A stretch of 64,000 nucleotides of DNA from Durusdinium trenchii (lineage: Eukaryota; Sar; Dinophyceae; Suessiales; Symbiodiniaceae), in the NCBI GenBank assembly GCA_963970005.1, contig CAXAMN010001237.1, forward strand, positions 417,194 through 481,193. The letters are read 5' to 3'. Below, one piece after another: positions 10,101 to 20,312 of the stretch. The stretch's first letter is position 1, and every line of letters starts with the position of its first letter. A program made the position numbers and the translations under genes. Below the pieces are notes generated by a model that was not told the DNA's origin, did no database searches, and saw only the letters and a list, made by a program, of their open reading frames with translations.

Positions 10101-13100
10101 ATTTTTGCAGGTTCTATGTGCCGTTAGTGGTGATGTTGAACTCGCTTGGATAAAAGGGCTTGGGTTCCGACAAACAACAGGTACTCGTAAAAGTTGTTCT
10201 TTTCGATAAGTACTCGTTTAACTTGCACTTCGGACTTGCAGGGAATGATTTGCCGGTAAATGGATCATAATTGATCTCTTAAGGCACGAGGTTAGGGTTT
10301 TTTGAAATCCTCTCCTGTCAGGCCTGCGGCTCTTGATGCCCTGCAACAGCTGGTCTTGAAAACCAAAGACAGATCTACGCCCCTGCTCGTGTCGTCCCAG
10401 AATGGCCACATGGAGGTGGTGTGTTTCTTGACGAAGGACAGGGAGACCAAGCACAAACTATTCTCAATTACGCAGTACGCAAGGTTTCTCCTTCCATAAA
10501 ATTATACATCGATACGTACAGTACTTGTAACTGTAGTGCGCATTCGTTCATGGACACTCCCTGGAACAATCAGGGAAGTGGAGTTCACATGAGTTCACCA
10601 CCTATTTGTGAATATGGTCATCCTTTTGGAGCCATGCCATCCATGTAGCCCTGATGATTGACCAGCACATGTGTGTGTGTGCGCGCACGCACATCCGTGT
10701 GCATCCCTTGGATTTGGATGATTTGGTTTGTCGAATCACTTCAACAGGCTTCGATTAATACATGATACACAGCGTGTTTCAGGGCACAAATTGCCACAGA
10801 ATACCGCGAACCGCACCGTGGACTACATGCGGTGCTGCACGTGTTGATTCCATATCGGTTTGCACGAAGGAGTTGGAAGCTCTCTCGCAGACCCAATTGG
10901 CACAGGCGCAGCATGGCGCATGAAAACACAGCTGACACTGGTGATGAGAGGTCCAAACAGGACAAGATGATCAACTGTTTGCTCAAAACCTTGCTGATTG
11001 AGAGATGATGGTTCCGAAAATGCGATGTTCAGTTTGCAGACAGAGATGCCCTTTGATTAGCAGCTTGACTAGTTTTGCATCATATACAAACATAATCCAA
11101 GATATCCAAGTGATTTCCTGAATTGTAGGTGATCGACCACCAGAAGGAAGGCGGTGCTTCAGCTTTGTATTTGGCATCACAAAATGGACATGCCAACGTG
11201 GTGACCCATCTCTTGGCACTCCGTGCCAGTCCCTTGGGCATGATGAAGTTTGTGCATACCCCCTGCCCTTACACTGGCCTAACTAATGAACATTCCGGTG
11301 GACAACGGTGGCAACCGTCATGTTCCAAATTTGTTCACGATATATTATTGGGCATCATGCCCCGTGTTTGCGTGCATGGTGTTTGTATATACCAAAGCTG
11401 CAAGGGTTGCTAGAAGTGAGAAAAACATATGCAATGGCATGAAGATTCATGGCGCAATTCTTGAATATACCTGGTGATGTTCCTTAAAATAGGAGGGGGT
11501 CAAAGCACAGATCCATACCAGTTGGCTTTCCCTGCTAGAGGCCGTCCGTCCGGATGGGTCATGTTGTTGGAGTTCGACAGCCTGGTAGGAGGTGAGACTC
11601 ATCGGGCACAGAACCCGTGACAAATGTCCCGGGCGCAGCGTGCCGCGGATCTGAGGTGTGGATCTGGTCCTGACGGACACCTTGGAGACGCCCTTGTTCA
11701 TTGCTTGCCAAGGCGGATGGATTTTTCACCTTTCGTGGAGGACGAGTGGATGAGGGGTGGGCATCATGGTGAGGTAGATGCCACAGTGAGGCCACGGGGT
11801 TTCAAATGGTTTTGAGGTTCAGATGGTTTTGAGGTTCAGCCTGGTTGAGCCTTATCGTCCTTTGATCCTTTGTGGTTTTGGCCATAGTATGGACCCTCCT
11901 GGAAGGTGAATGTGTCCAGATGTGTTTCTGTTCCATTGCAGGATGATCAGGTGAAAGTAGCAAAGTGTTTGGAATTCTTTGTGCAGGATAGGGGGTGGTA
12001 TTCGATGATGTTTTGCCTATAAGTACAATGGCCAAATTCCTTCCTGACGGCTTTTCTAGTCATCAGTCCGGTTATACATGGTGATTCCGCATTGATTCAT
12101 GTTATTTCATGGAAGTGCATGAATGGCAATTCGGCCATAAACTTCATGTTTGAAGCCCGTTTCGCGTGGATTTGCCGGGTTGGTTGACCTGTGCCACAGG
12201 TGGCCATGAAAAGGTTGTGATTGAGCTCCTCGAGAATGGATCGAAGGTCAACCAGCCAAAGCACGACGAGACGAACCCCTTGTATATCGCTTGTCAAAAT
12301 GGCCACACCAGCCTGGTGCCTCACTTGCTAGGAAAAGGGGCTGAGGTCAACCATCGGAACAAGAATGGAGCTACACCTCTATTCATCGCCTGCCAGAGTC
12401 TTGCTTTGAGGGAACAGGTTTTCCTTTTTTGTGGAACAGTCCTCTGAGCCTTATAACAGAGTATGAAAGAACTCAGGAAGGGACACACGGAAATTGTGGG
12501 GCAGTTGTTGGAGAAGCGTGCAGATGTTGAGCAAGCTCTTGCAAGTAATGCGACCCCGCTCTACATTGCTTCATCCAATGGGCATTCTGGGATCGTGGAG
12601 AAGCTCTTGGAGGAGAAAGCAGACGCAAACAAGACACCCGGACATGAGACTACTCCGCTTTCAGTTTCAGTGCAGAACAGGCATCCAGAGGCGGGAGTGG
12701 CGGGAGTGGGGTTTGCGCCAGTGAGATGATTACACCCGACATGATGTATGCGGAATTGACCCACATGGATTGAAATGATTTATAACTGATTTCAATTGCA
12801 TTAAAACAATCTGACCCAGTGTTTGAGATTTAAAGCAGGAATGCTGAGGAACGCAAGCCATCTCTTCCTGCACACATTTGTTATATAACATTCATCCGAG
12901 AAAGCCATTTGTGAACAAGTGTGACACAACACATCAAAGCATCAGGATATCCGACAAGCTTTTGCATGGCAGGTGGCTGAATTGCTTCTTGCGAAGAGGG
13001 TGGAGGTCAACAAGGGTGCGAAAAAGGAAGGCTGGACACCGCTTCACTTCGCCATCAAGGGCGGTGATTTGGACATGGTCCGCCTTTTGGTCGCAAATGA

Positions 13101-13557
13101 TGCCGATCCAGAACAGAAGGACCGAGTCGGATAAACCTGCCCTGGTTGTACGGTTATTCAAATCATCCTGCCCAATGTTTGCAGTTCTTTTGAATTCATT
13201 TTTGGATGTCAGTGTTTATGGTACCTGTGGCAAACAAGGGCAACCCATAACATCCCATTACCATGTGATTTGGCCGGCTTCCTTAATCCTTAATGACACC
13301 GATGTTTGTGATTTTTTGTAGCTCCTCTTCTTGCACCATTGGAGGATAAGTCTGGCCGTGACTCTTGGAAACTCGCCGAAGAGGTTCCTGAGAAGCTTCA
13401 GGAGATGTGCCACATTCTGTCGGGTGCACTGCCACCTCCTCTGACCTCTCGTCAGCGACCTGCGCAGAAAACCCCCTCCCACTGCTGTGGCCTCCCGAGG
13501 ACCTCCAACCCCCCAAGAAAGCCCACCGAGCCTTACCTGGGATGGCGAAGCAATTGA
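7150..13557 (+). CDS. Ankyrin-repeat protein, spliced gene with GC/GA/GT introns
   Basis: Exons by reading phase: about 7150-7263, 7935-8269, 8367-8919, 10350-10442, 11129-11228, 11656-11712, 12200-12395, 12477-12690, 12973-13129 and 13322-13557 (stop TGA). Joined, they give about 680 residues and about 18 ankyrin repeats, many carrying the core TPLFIAAQNGHxxVVxxLL. The last exon changes to a Pro-rich tail after a helix-like KLAEEVPEKLQE. Donors are GC at 8270, 11713 and 12691, GA at 12396 and 13130, and GT at 11229. Those six junctions restore both the frame and the repeat pattern. The donors at 7264 (GA), 8920 (GT) and 10443 (GA) are less sure. No signal peptide, membrane segment or enzyme domain is visible, so a protein-binding scaffold role is the family-level expectation. 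The 5' end is not found, and exons may lie further upstream (5.7 or 2.7 kb). Confidence 0.85.
7264..7934 (+). other. Intron 1 of ankyrin gene
   Basis: Placed by repeat length: a GA donor ('gacgctgg') and the acceptor 'ccaag' give a 33-residue unit. A GT donor at 7278 ('gtgagttg') is a better splice consensus but breaks the phase with the next exon. Frames inside are short and unlike the flanking exons. Confidence 0.5.
8270..8366 (+). other. Intron 2, GC-AG, 97 bp
   Basis: Donor 'gcaact', acceptor 'tctgag'. Removal joins CA with G to make Gln and yields the register AAQNNHADIVQLLL, a standard ankyrin helix pair. Confidence 0.85.
8920..10349 (+). other. Intron 3 (boundaries tentative)
   Basis: Donor 'gtcgag' after KKLRQ, acceptor 'caacag' before LVLKTKD. 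The phase fits but the repeat spans 37 residues rather than 33. Inside, 'gtaacag' or 'gtaacaa' recurs near 9890-9990 ('gcgtaacagga', 'gcgtaacag', 'ccgtaac', 'gcgtaacagg'). No other gene is seen. Confidence 0.5.
10443..11128 (+). other. Intron 4 (donor uncertain)
   Basis: The acceptor 'attgtag' at 11128 is good. The donor is either GA at 10443 or GA at 10437. The interior carries an alternating purine-pyrimidine run near 10665-10700 ('tgtgtgtgtgcgcgcacgca'), of the kind that can adopt Z-DNA. Confidence 0.5.
11229..11655 (+). other. Intron 5, GT-AG
   Basis: Donor 'gtccct', acceptor 'tctgag'. The small downstream exon (57 bp) reads VDLVLTDTLETPLFIACQ, completing the previous repeat and opening the next one. 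Confidence 0.75.
11713..12199 (+). other. Intron 6, GC-AG
   Basis: Donor 'gcggat', acceptor 'gccacag'. Joining restores IACQGGHEKVVIELL. The interior has a near-direct repeat of 'aatggttttgaggttcag' at 11,806 and 11,822. Confidence 0.85.
12396..12476 (+). other. Intron 7, GA-AG, 81 bp
   Basis: Donor 'gagtct', acceptor 'aactcag'. The junction reads FIACQKGHTEIVGQLL, an exact ankyrin pattern, so this is among the firmest of the GA donors. Confidence 0.85.
12691..12972 (+). other. Intron 8, GC-AG
   Basis: Donor 'gcgggagt', acceptor 'catggcag'. The junction reads QNRHPEVAELLLAKR. Confidence 0.8.
13130..13321 (+). other. Intron 9, GA-AG
   Basis: Donor 'gataaacc', acceptor 'ttttttgtag'. The junction reads KDRVAPLLAPLEDKSGRDSW, whereas read-through hits TAA two codons later. 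Confidence 0.75.
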
Positions 13558-14640
13558 ATAGTGCAGTTTTTGGAGGCTGCCCCATTTAGAGGCACCACAG
13601 CTTGAAGGCGGAAGAGGTGAGCCTGAAGTTCAGGCTTCGTGCCGCAAGGGTGGCATTTGAAGATCACCTCACAGCCTCATGCAGTGGTCAATGAGCCTTT
13701 GTTCCGTCACGAAGGGACAAGCTTTCTGGGTGCGGCGGCTGGGGCAGGAGCCACGTACTGTATCCTGGCCCCGGCGTGCAGCGCCCATAGCGGCTTTTGC
13801 AGACGCTGTACAGGTCCTTTGTGCAGTGCGCAGTGCGACTTGAAAAGAAAACTGTCACCAAAGTGTCCAACGAAGTCATAAGCTGATCAGCAGCTCGTTC
13901 GCATTCTACTGTAGAGAAAAGCCAGGCATCTCGTGCCAGTGGGCACAAAAACCGGCGAACGTGCTGAAAGATGCTGCAAACAGGTGAGTGTGTTCCGTGC
14001 CCAACATCCCTGCGCTGCCATTCCCCCGTCAGCGAAGAAGAAGCGCGCGACTGAAAGGCACCGAGACTCCGGGTCGGTTCAGAATCTGAAAGCGACAGCT
14101 GAAAACGGCACCGGCCGGAGAGGACCGATCCTTTGTGGGGGGAGGACGAAGCTTGGTCGGAGTGCACCATCGCCAGATCAATTCTTGCTTGGAGATAGAT
14201 GATATCGGAGTCATACTGCCCAGTCATGTCAAGGGTTCAAGCCCGGTGTGAAAACACCAGCATGGCTCGTGAGTCTAGCAAGAGGATCGAGATGCTTTGA
14301 TATGAATGTTCTCGAGTTCGTTGCATCACGTTTTTGTTTTTTTCTAAACGAAGTCCTAAGTTGTTCCTTTGCCAGGCTGATAGACCATTTACGACGTGTG
14401 TGTGTGTGTCATGTATGTTGAACTTAGGGCAACTGCTGGTGCTCGTCCGACGGGTTCGATTCGAGCTGCCCGTTCCGACAGACGTTCCAGCGGTGGCAGA
14501 TGTGAGGACTGCCGGCGGGAGGAGTCTGTTGGAAATCCTGGGCTTGCTGGGTTGATTGAAAGAAGGCCAAACTCAGGTTTTTAACGGTTTTTTTTTTACA
14601 TGGTTTTTACATTTGTGAAACATGGTGCTGTGTTACCATG
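13558..14640. other. 3' flank of ankyrin gene, unassigned
   Basis: G/C-rich, with open frames on both strands, the longest being minus 13,688-14,227. The only protein-like stretch is on the plus strand, about 14,150-14,250, reading INSCLEIDDIGVILPSHVKG and ending in TGA. It could be a terminal exon of another gene. A possible inverted motif is 'gaagttcaggcttc' at 13,625. Confidence 0.3.
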
Positions 14641-15290
14641 ATTACTAGATTGTACAAGTTCTTTCATGCAGTTTTGGTGGTTTAACTACCCTCTTTGACT
14701 TGGTAGGTGTCTGGTTTCTCGAATGTTCTTCACTCGTTGCAGATGGTGTTGGCAATGAAGAGCGCAGATTGATCAACAACCCCTGAATCGTCAGAGCGTT
14801 TTGCTTCCAGAGTTTGAAGTCGTGCAAGAAACTATGTGTTTCGTGAAAAGTGATAAGGTGCAGACCAAAGGTGCTTGGTGTATTGGAGAGCTGGCCCATT
14901 AAAGCTAAAAGGTCGCCTCGAATAGCAGACTCTATGATACTCTTAGGTTGTCCTTGTATTTCTTGTAGTTGTATTAGCATGTATTGGTTTCTCTTCGTAG
15001 CTGGCCAATTCAATGCATTATGTTGGTTTCTCTTCGTAGTTGCAAGTTGCAAGGCAAGCTCACCCCAGCTCAGTGTGGTGTTTTACTTGGTCTTGTTGTT
15101 TCAAGTGCACAGGCATTCTTCAACCAATTTGGCCATGTTTGTGTGTGTGGGTGGTGCGACGAAGCCTCACTTGTTGGAGTTGGTGTCTCCCGATATGTTC
15201 CAATTCCACTTGCAAGATGTTCTCACTCTATGAGTCGTGTGATTATGCTCATGCATGTCCTTGACCGGCCACACCGGCAGGGAATCGTAT
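14641..15290. other. No gene assigned
   Basis: Contains a short direct repeat of 'ttggtttctcttcgtag' at about 14,986 and 15,023. Frames on both strands are short and not protein-like. Confidence 0.45.
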
Positions 15291-15990
15291 GCCAGGGCCG
15301 CTGCGGTGAACATGTCCTGTCGCCAGGGCCGCCAGGGCCACTTGACCGACCTCTTTGAGCCATCTTGAGCGTGCAAGGATGTGGGGGAGCCTCATGCGGG
15401 ACGATAGGTGTGGGTGTCGGGAAAGGCTATTGGATCCGATGATGCAGATATACAGGGAATCAGGAAAGCTCGGTTGAGGTAGAGCCTTCCGGGGGTAGGA
15501 TACTAATTAGTGGTCCTTGGAGTGTTTTCCGAGTTCATGTTCCTACTTGAGCGCCACTTCAAAAACGCTGCATGTTACTGTGCAACTGTGCGGCTTGTCA
15601 TTCTGTCCTTGTATCCTAAACGTGCTCAACTGAAAGTACCTTGGCCCAACTAGTGTCCTAACTCCTAAGTGCTGTGCTTTCCGAGGCGTTCATGACTCTG
15701 CCGTCGGCCGTGTCCTTTGTTCTCGGAGAACCACCAACACCACTGCATGGCCCAGGTGGATCGTGCTGGTGGAAACCTCTGAGTCTTCGAAAGATGAACA
15801 CATTTGCTGGCCGATGTCCTGACAAGTCAAGAAAAGTGCGAGGACAGAATGTATTTTTGTTTGTGTTTGTTTGTACTGTAAATGTAGTATACAATATACA
15901 ACGATAGACAAGTATAATACTATAGATATGAGATATACTAGTTCTTTTAAGTGACCTGGCTCAAAACCCTGAGTTGATTTCACTGATTGG
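15291..15990 (+). repeat. Dispersed repeat, copy B (downstream of ankyrin gene)
   Basis: Counterpart of 285-1380: same order and orientation of blocks from the 'gccagggccgctg' region through 'gtgcaactgtgcggcttgtc' and 'catggcccaggtggatcgtg' to 'ttgatttcactgattgg'. It is shorter by the roughly 500-bp segment missing after about 15,635. Confidence 0.7.
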
Positions 15991-16002
15991 CCTAAAAAAG
16001 AG

Positions 16003-16430
16003 CCATTGAAAATTGGCAAAGATCACTTTGAAGAAGCTGGTAGAGCAGCTAAAGCTGCTGTATGTGTGTTTACACGACACGACAAGCCGCAGCTGTGCGG
16101 GCCTTCTTTGCAGCACATCTCTCACATCGAAGCCATGAGAGAGGAGACCTCCAAGATGATAGAGGAGCCGAGAATGCAATCATAAGAGAGACGAGAGGCC
16201 ACCGGTGCTACATCCGTGAAGAAGCCAGGTCCATGAATTCGTGGCCATGATAAGGGTTGGTGACAATATCATCCAGTTCAGCGCCCTCTTGGACACGTAT
16301 TCACATGAATCATCAGAAGTGGCCTCTTCATTGTGTGGCTTGGGGCTTGACATGCTTGACTACGCAAAATCCATGGTGAAGGGGGCAAACGCATCACTTG
16401 CGCGATCGTATCGATCGTCTTTCGTACACG
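16003..16430 (+). CDS. Exon-like pieces of an unknown helical protein
   Basis: Three plus-strand stretches read like exons of one gene. 16,003-16,059 gives KIGKDHFEEAGRAAKAA. 16,114-about 16,178 gives HISHIEAMREETSKMIEE. About 16,245-16,430 gives GDNIIQFSALLDTYSHESSE followed by SSLCGLGLDMLDYAKSM. The first two can be joined in phase by a 54-bp GT-AG intron (donor 'gtatgtgtg', acceptor 'tctttgcag'). The second-to-third junction was not resolved. Composition suggests amphipathic helices. The pieces begin where dispersed repeat copy B ends. The third piece runs on, open but less protein-like, to 16,645. No family is recognised. Confidence 0.38.
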
Positions 16431-16646
16431 TCGCAAGCAAACACACACCGGAGCTTCCACGCTGCGGGCGTGGAACGCGGGGCGCCATGGCTCGGCGCGC
16501 GGAGCGGCTGATGCTGGGGACTCTATGGGTTCCGAGGACTCGAGGGACCGGCTCGACAGACCAGAGACTTGTGGTACAGGATGGGATGAGCGAATTTGTG
16601 TATAATTATCACAGTTTTATATATAGTTATAGTTTTTTAATTTAAG

Positions 16647-16735
16647 TACCCTATAGGCACCCAAACCCTATAAATTTGTAGGATCGATGGAAAACCCAAG
16701 CCCCTACAAAATATAGGGTTTGGGTGCGTAGGGTA
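16647..16735. repeat. Fold-back hairpin, about 35-bp arms
   Basis: Left arm 16,647-16,682 ('taccctataggcacccaaac' then 'cctataaatttgtagg') is nearly the reverse complement of 16,703-16,735 ('cctacaaaatatagggtttg' then 'ggtgcgtagggta'), with a loop of about 20 bases. It is probably a small fold-back or MITE-type element, and any transcript of it would form a strong stem. Confidence 0.8.
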
Positions 16736-18340
16736 TATATATGGCTCTTGAACTTCACACAAGGACTTGTGATTACTTAGTAGCTTTCTTGCTGATGCAT
16801 GGTTCGTCTTCCCCATTGGAAAAGGGACGAAGTTCGAAGCTTCAGGTACCATGTTTGCTTTGCCGTCATTGTGAAGCTTATAGTTATTGACAATATTGAT
16901 GGAGACCAGCGCGCCAAAGCCTATCACAATTGTGTCATCATCAATTTGGATCCGCAGACAGTTCAAGCTTGTTCCCATTGCACTTCACAAGTCTAAGCAA
17001 GTCTTAAGATTCTTAAGACTTTGCTCTGAGATCAAAGAGAGCCTGAAAGACTGCTTTGCACCAAACATCGAACACCGTTATTCAACGGCTTGTGAACAGC
17101 AGGCCACCCAAAGTTGAGGAAGAAGGGTTTAACTACAGAAGGGTATCACAGTATGTTAGTCCATGTCCTCCAGCTTTTGCAGACTTGTCCCAGGAGCATC
17201 ACGGCAATCCGCGTGGTGTGCCGCGACAACCCAGTGGTTCCGGGGCCTATAGAAACTCGCGCGACCGAGCTGTCGCCACGGCCACGGTGGTAAAGACGAG
17301 GTACTTCACTTCAGCCCATGGGTTCGGATCGGTTTGACTTCCTCCCCAGTCATGTATAACCTATATATAACCTTCAAGAGAATAGCAAGATAGTTAGGGT
17401 GCTTTAAACTTGTTAAGATCCCCAGAGAGGTGATCCCCAGTCCTGCGTGGTGTTTCACGAACTCGAAATGCGGGACCTTCAACCTTTGGATGACAAAGAA
17501 GGAGTCGAAAAAGGGGTCGAACACGCGAACAAGCGACGGGTCGCAGCTTGGTCGGAGCACTCTTGCGAGATCTGGGTCAGCGCTCTTAGCGAGCTCTTCG
17601 TGCAAACCACCGAACCGGGTCAAAGAGGTTCCAGGCGTCCAGAAGAGGCGTCCCAGTGCACCAGGCGCTTCCCGTCTCGACCCATATCCAGCGAAGCACG
17701 TGGGGGCGAATCGCCCACGTCCAGCGCCGCCCTCCTCGTCCAGGTGGTGGATTGGATGCATCGATTTGTGCCGATGCTTCGATATGGAAGCCCTGCGCTT
17801 GAGTGGGGTGGCCTGGAGTGGTTGATGTTGAGTTTTGCTCAGTCCACGAGTTGGCGGCATGGAGTGCAGCTTGCTGGTGAGGCACAAACCATCTTCATGA
17901 AGTTTACCCGTGGGTGAGAGCGAATATGGCGTAAGTAAAAACCTTGCTTTTTGCAACTCTACACGCGAGAGCTGTCCCACTATCCCACTATAAATGCTTG
18001 CTGGGAAACACTTTCCAGTTTGTCATCGGCTGGATTCCAATTGAGTGATGTGATACAGTGTATCACTTTTCATGCGCAAGCTGGGAAGGACCAACTAGGA
18101 CTTGTCAGCTGAATGTTTGTATTGCTCATTTTGAGTGACACATATGATCATATGCAGCATAGCTTCACTATTGAATGGCACAAGCTCTTCACATGCCCCA
18201 TCCAGCAGGGGATTCGAGGATTTCTAGGAGTCCAGGTGTACGTTTGACTGGATTCCAGGTGGTTTTAGGAGTCCAGATGTATCCAGATACATTCCAGATA
18301 CAATATAAACTTGCCTCTAAAAGATTTTAAAGGCTGCCTT
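16736..18340. other. Unassigned region with opposed ORFs
   Basis: The longest frames are minus 17,306-17,980 (224 codons) and plus 17,447-17,917 (156 codons) over the same DNA. The minus frame contains the run DPFFDSFFVIQRLKVPHFEF, the plus frame LQPLDDKEGVEKGVEHANKR. Neither shows a domain, and mutual openness in G/C-rich DNA makes both doubtful. 18,210-18,300 has repeated 'gattccag' and 'gagtccag' words. Confidence 0.3.
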
Positions 18341-19380
18341 TTGAGATCTTTTGAGCATATTATTAGATTGTGACATGTTTCTACTTTTCACCCGGGCACG
18401 ACATGCCGTGGCAACCTCTCGCTGCAGTCAACTCTTCGAGGTTTCACTTCCATCGACTGCAGATCCAAGCGAAGGACCCGGACCGGGAGGAGTTGACCTG
18501 TCACCCGGAATCCGTTTTCTCCGTGCCATCATGCTGTTTTGCCTGCCACGGTCTTTTTTTCTGTGCCTTTTCTTGGATTTCTCCCGAAAACGCCGCGCGT
18601 GACTGCGCGTGGCGGTACGACGCCGGTACATGGAGGGTGCATCCATATAGGTCGCTTCGGCCAGGAGACGGATGCCAAGGCGTGCTGCTCTCAACGCCCA
18701 GCTTCAACGGTCCAGAGAGGTTCCTCTCCAATCCCCACAGCTTCGTTCGGCGCGACCGTGTTGTGCTTGGATGAGCTGGGCCCAGGTCATCCCCCAAACG
18801 TCCCGAACTCCACCGGCGCCGACCGAGCGCCCAGGTCCGAAGCGCGAGGAGAGGACGAGGAGGTGAAGGTTCCAGACTGAGAGACGGAGCGGTGATGGCT
18901 TTGGTTTCGTGGAAAAAGCAACGAAAGAGGCGAACAGAGATTCACACAGAACGCCTGGGGGTGGCCGAAGAAGTTGTCGTGTTCTATTTTTCATATATTT
19001 ACCAGGACACCCGGACCAGGGGCTGGAAATTGATAGCCCTCAGAGGTTAAGGGGTGTCCATCAACCACCCCTTGCGGGGTCAGAATCATACATAATACAT
19101 CATAATACATAATACATCATAATACGAAAGGTCATGTGTTTGGCAATGATCTTATTGTCGTCGATGAAAAACCACCCGGTCCGAACGACGTACCAACCCA
19201 TGACCGGCTGCCAAGATGGGGTGCTCAAATGATCGGCAGCCACATGTTGCTGGATATAGCATGACTCAATTTATGATGTGCGGCCAGAAAAGCCACAAAG
19301 ATTGAATTAACTCGTCGCCAAGCCGCAGATATACACTGGCCAGAAGAAAGTTGCGCTTCTTGATGTTGAAACTCATGACA
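18341..19380. other. Unassigned G/C-rich region
   Basis: Several overlapping frames on both strands, none convincing. A short tandem repeat of 'cataatacat' type lies at about 19,087-19,127. The region ends at an assembly gap. Confidence 0.35.
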
Positions 19381-19390
19381 NNNNNNNNNN
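19381..19390. other. Assembly gap (10 N)
   Basis: Ten N. True gap size is unknown. Confidence 1.
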
Positions 19391-20261
19391 GTGTTTTATA
19401 AGAAGGCCAACAAGCGTAAACTTTTGTCTGCCTGAAGTATAGTTGAGCAAATGTGATTGTTGCTGACCTGAATGTGTTCTATCATGTGTCAGGGACACAC
19501 ATGCATTCAGTGCAGATGGTAGCAGTTGTTGTTGAGCCAATGTTATTTTCACCAATGAGTTTGGAGGAGGAGGAGGAGGGAGCGCCTGCAGCGAACAAAG
19601 CGTCGGAGCAGGCACTTGGGGGGACGAAACAAAGGACCATGACGAAACGGGCAGAACAAGTCATTGAGTTTCTATAGCTGCTGCAATTTTGCAGGAATTC
19701 AGCATGTGGACAAGCAGCTAGCAACAGAAAGGAGCTGCCATATGTGTTTTTCGAAAACGGATCTTGAACCCATGTGAGTGGCACAACGAGTTGGCTTGCA
19801 GCATCTTCATCTATAAATATTTTCCTCCCAAATAGAATCGGAATGACCGAAGTAAATCATCCAAATGACACTTGACTTGATTGTTTTGCACTTCAACAAT
19901 CATGTGGTCAAGGCAGTCTAGTAGCCTACTCATCCAAATGAAAAAGCATCGGCTCAACCGACCGGGTCCCCCCGACGGTCGCGGAGGCGGAAGGAGCGGG
20001 AGCTGCTCCAGATGCTGGTCCAGCAGATGTCGTGAGCGATGTGCCGGAGCTGAAAGGGGGAAGGGTGATTCCGATCGCATAAACTATTTTTAAATAAAGG
20101 GACATCGCTATGGTTCAGAACAGGAAAGACTTCAATATGGTACAAGTGCCAACAGATAAAATGTTCTATATGTGTCTATCATCTAGGCCTGACAGACAAA
20201 CAGGGCAACACAGGCATTTGTTCTGTATGTGTCTATGAATTTGTATCTTGAGATTCATAGC
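19391..20261. other. No gene assigned
   Basis: Short frames only. A (GGA)n run near 19,563-19,580 encodes the Glu stretch of a small plus-strand frame. 19,960-20,090 is G/C-rich and open on both strands. Confidence 0.4.
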
Positions 20262-20312
20262 GATGGCCAGCGATGGCCTCCAACCTACTAGCGATGGCCT
20301 CCAACGAATTTG
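20262..20312 (+). repeat. GCGATGGCCTCCAAC repeat cluster
   Basis: Two full copies of 'gcgatggcctccaac' separated by 'ctacta', preceded by a truncated 'gcgatggcca'. Related copies lie at 22,031, 44,205, 54,516, 54,985, 55,940 and 55,962. From memory, this word, read as AMASNLL, recurs in many Symbiodiniaceae predicted proteins. Confidence 0.85.

Noticed and set aside
14450-14475. tRNA T-loop-like 'gggttcgattcgagctgccc'
   Set aside because: The arms do not pair as a five-base stem and no other tRNA parts are present.
17306-17980. 224-codon minus ORF as a gene
   Set aside because: The plus strand is equally open (131 and 156 codons), no domain is visible, and the composition is typical of G/C-rich non-coding DNA.
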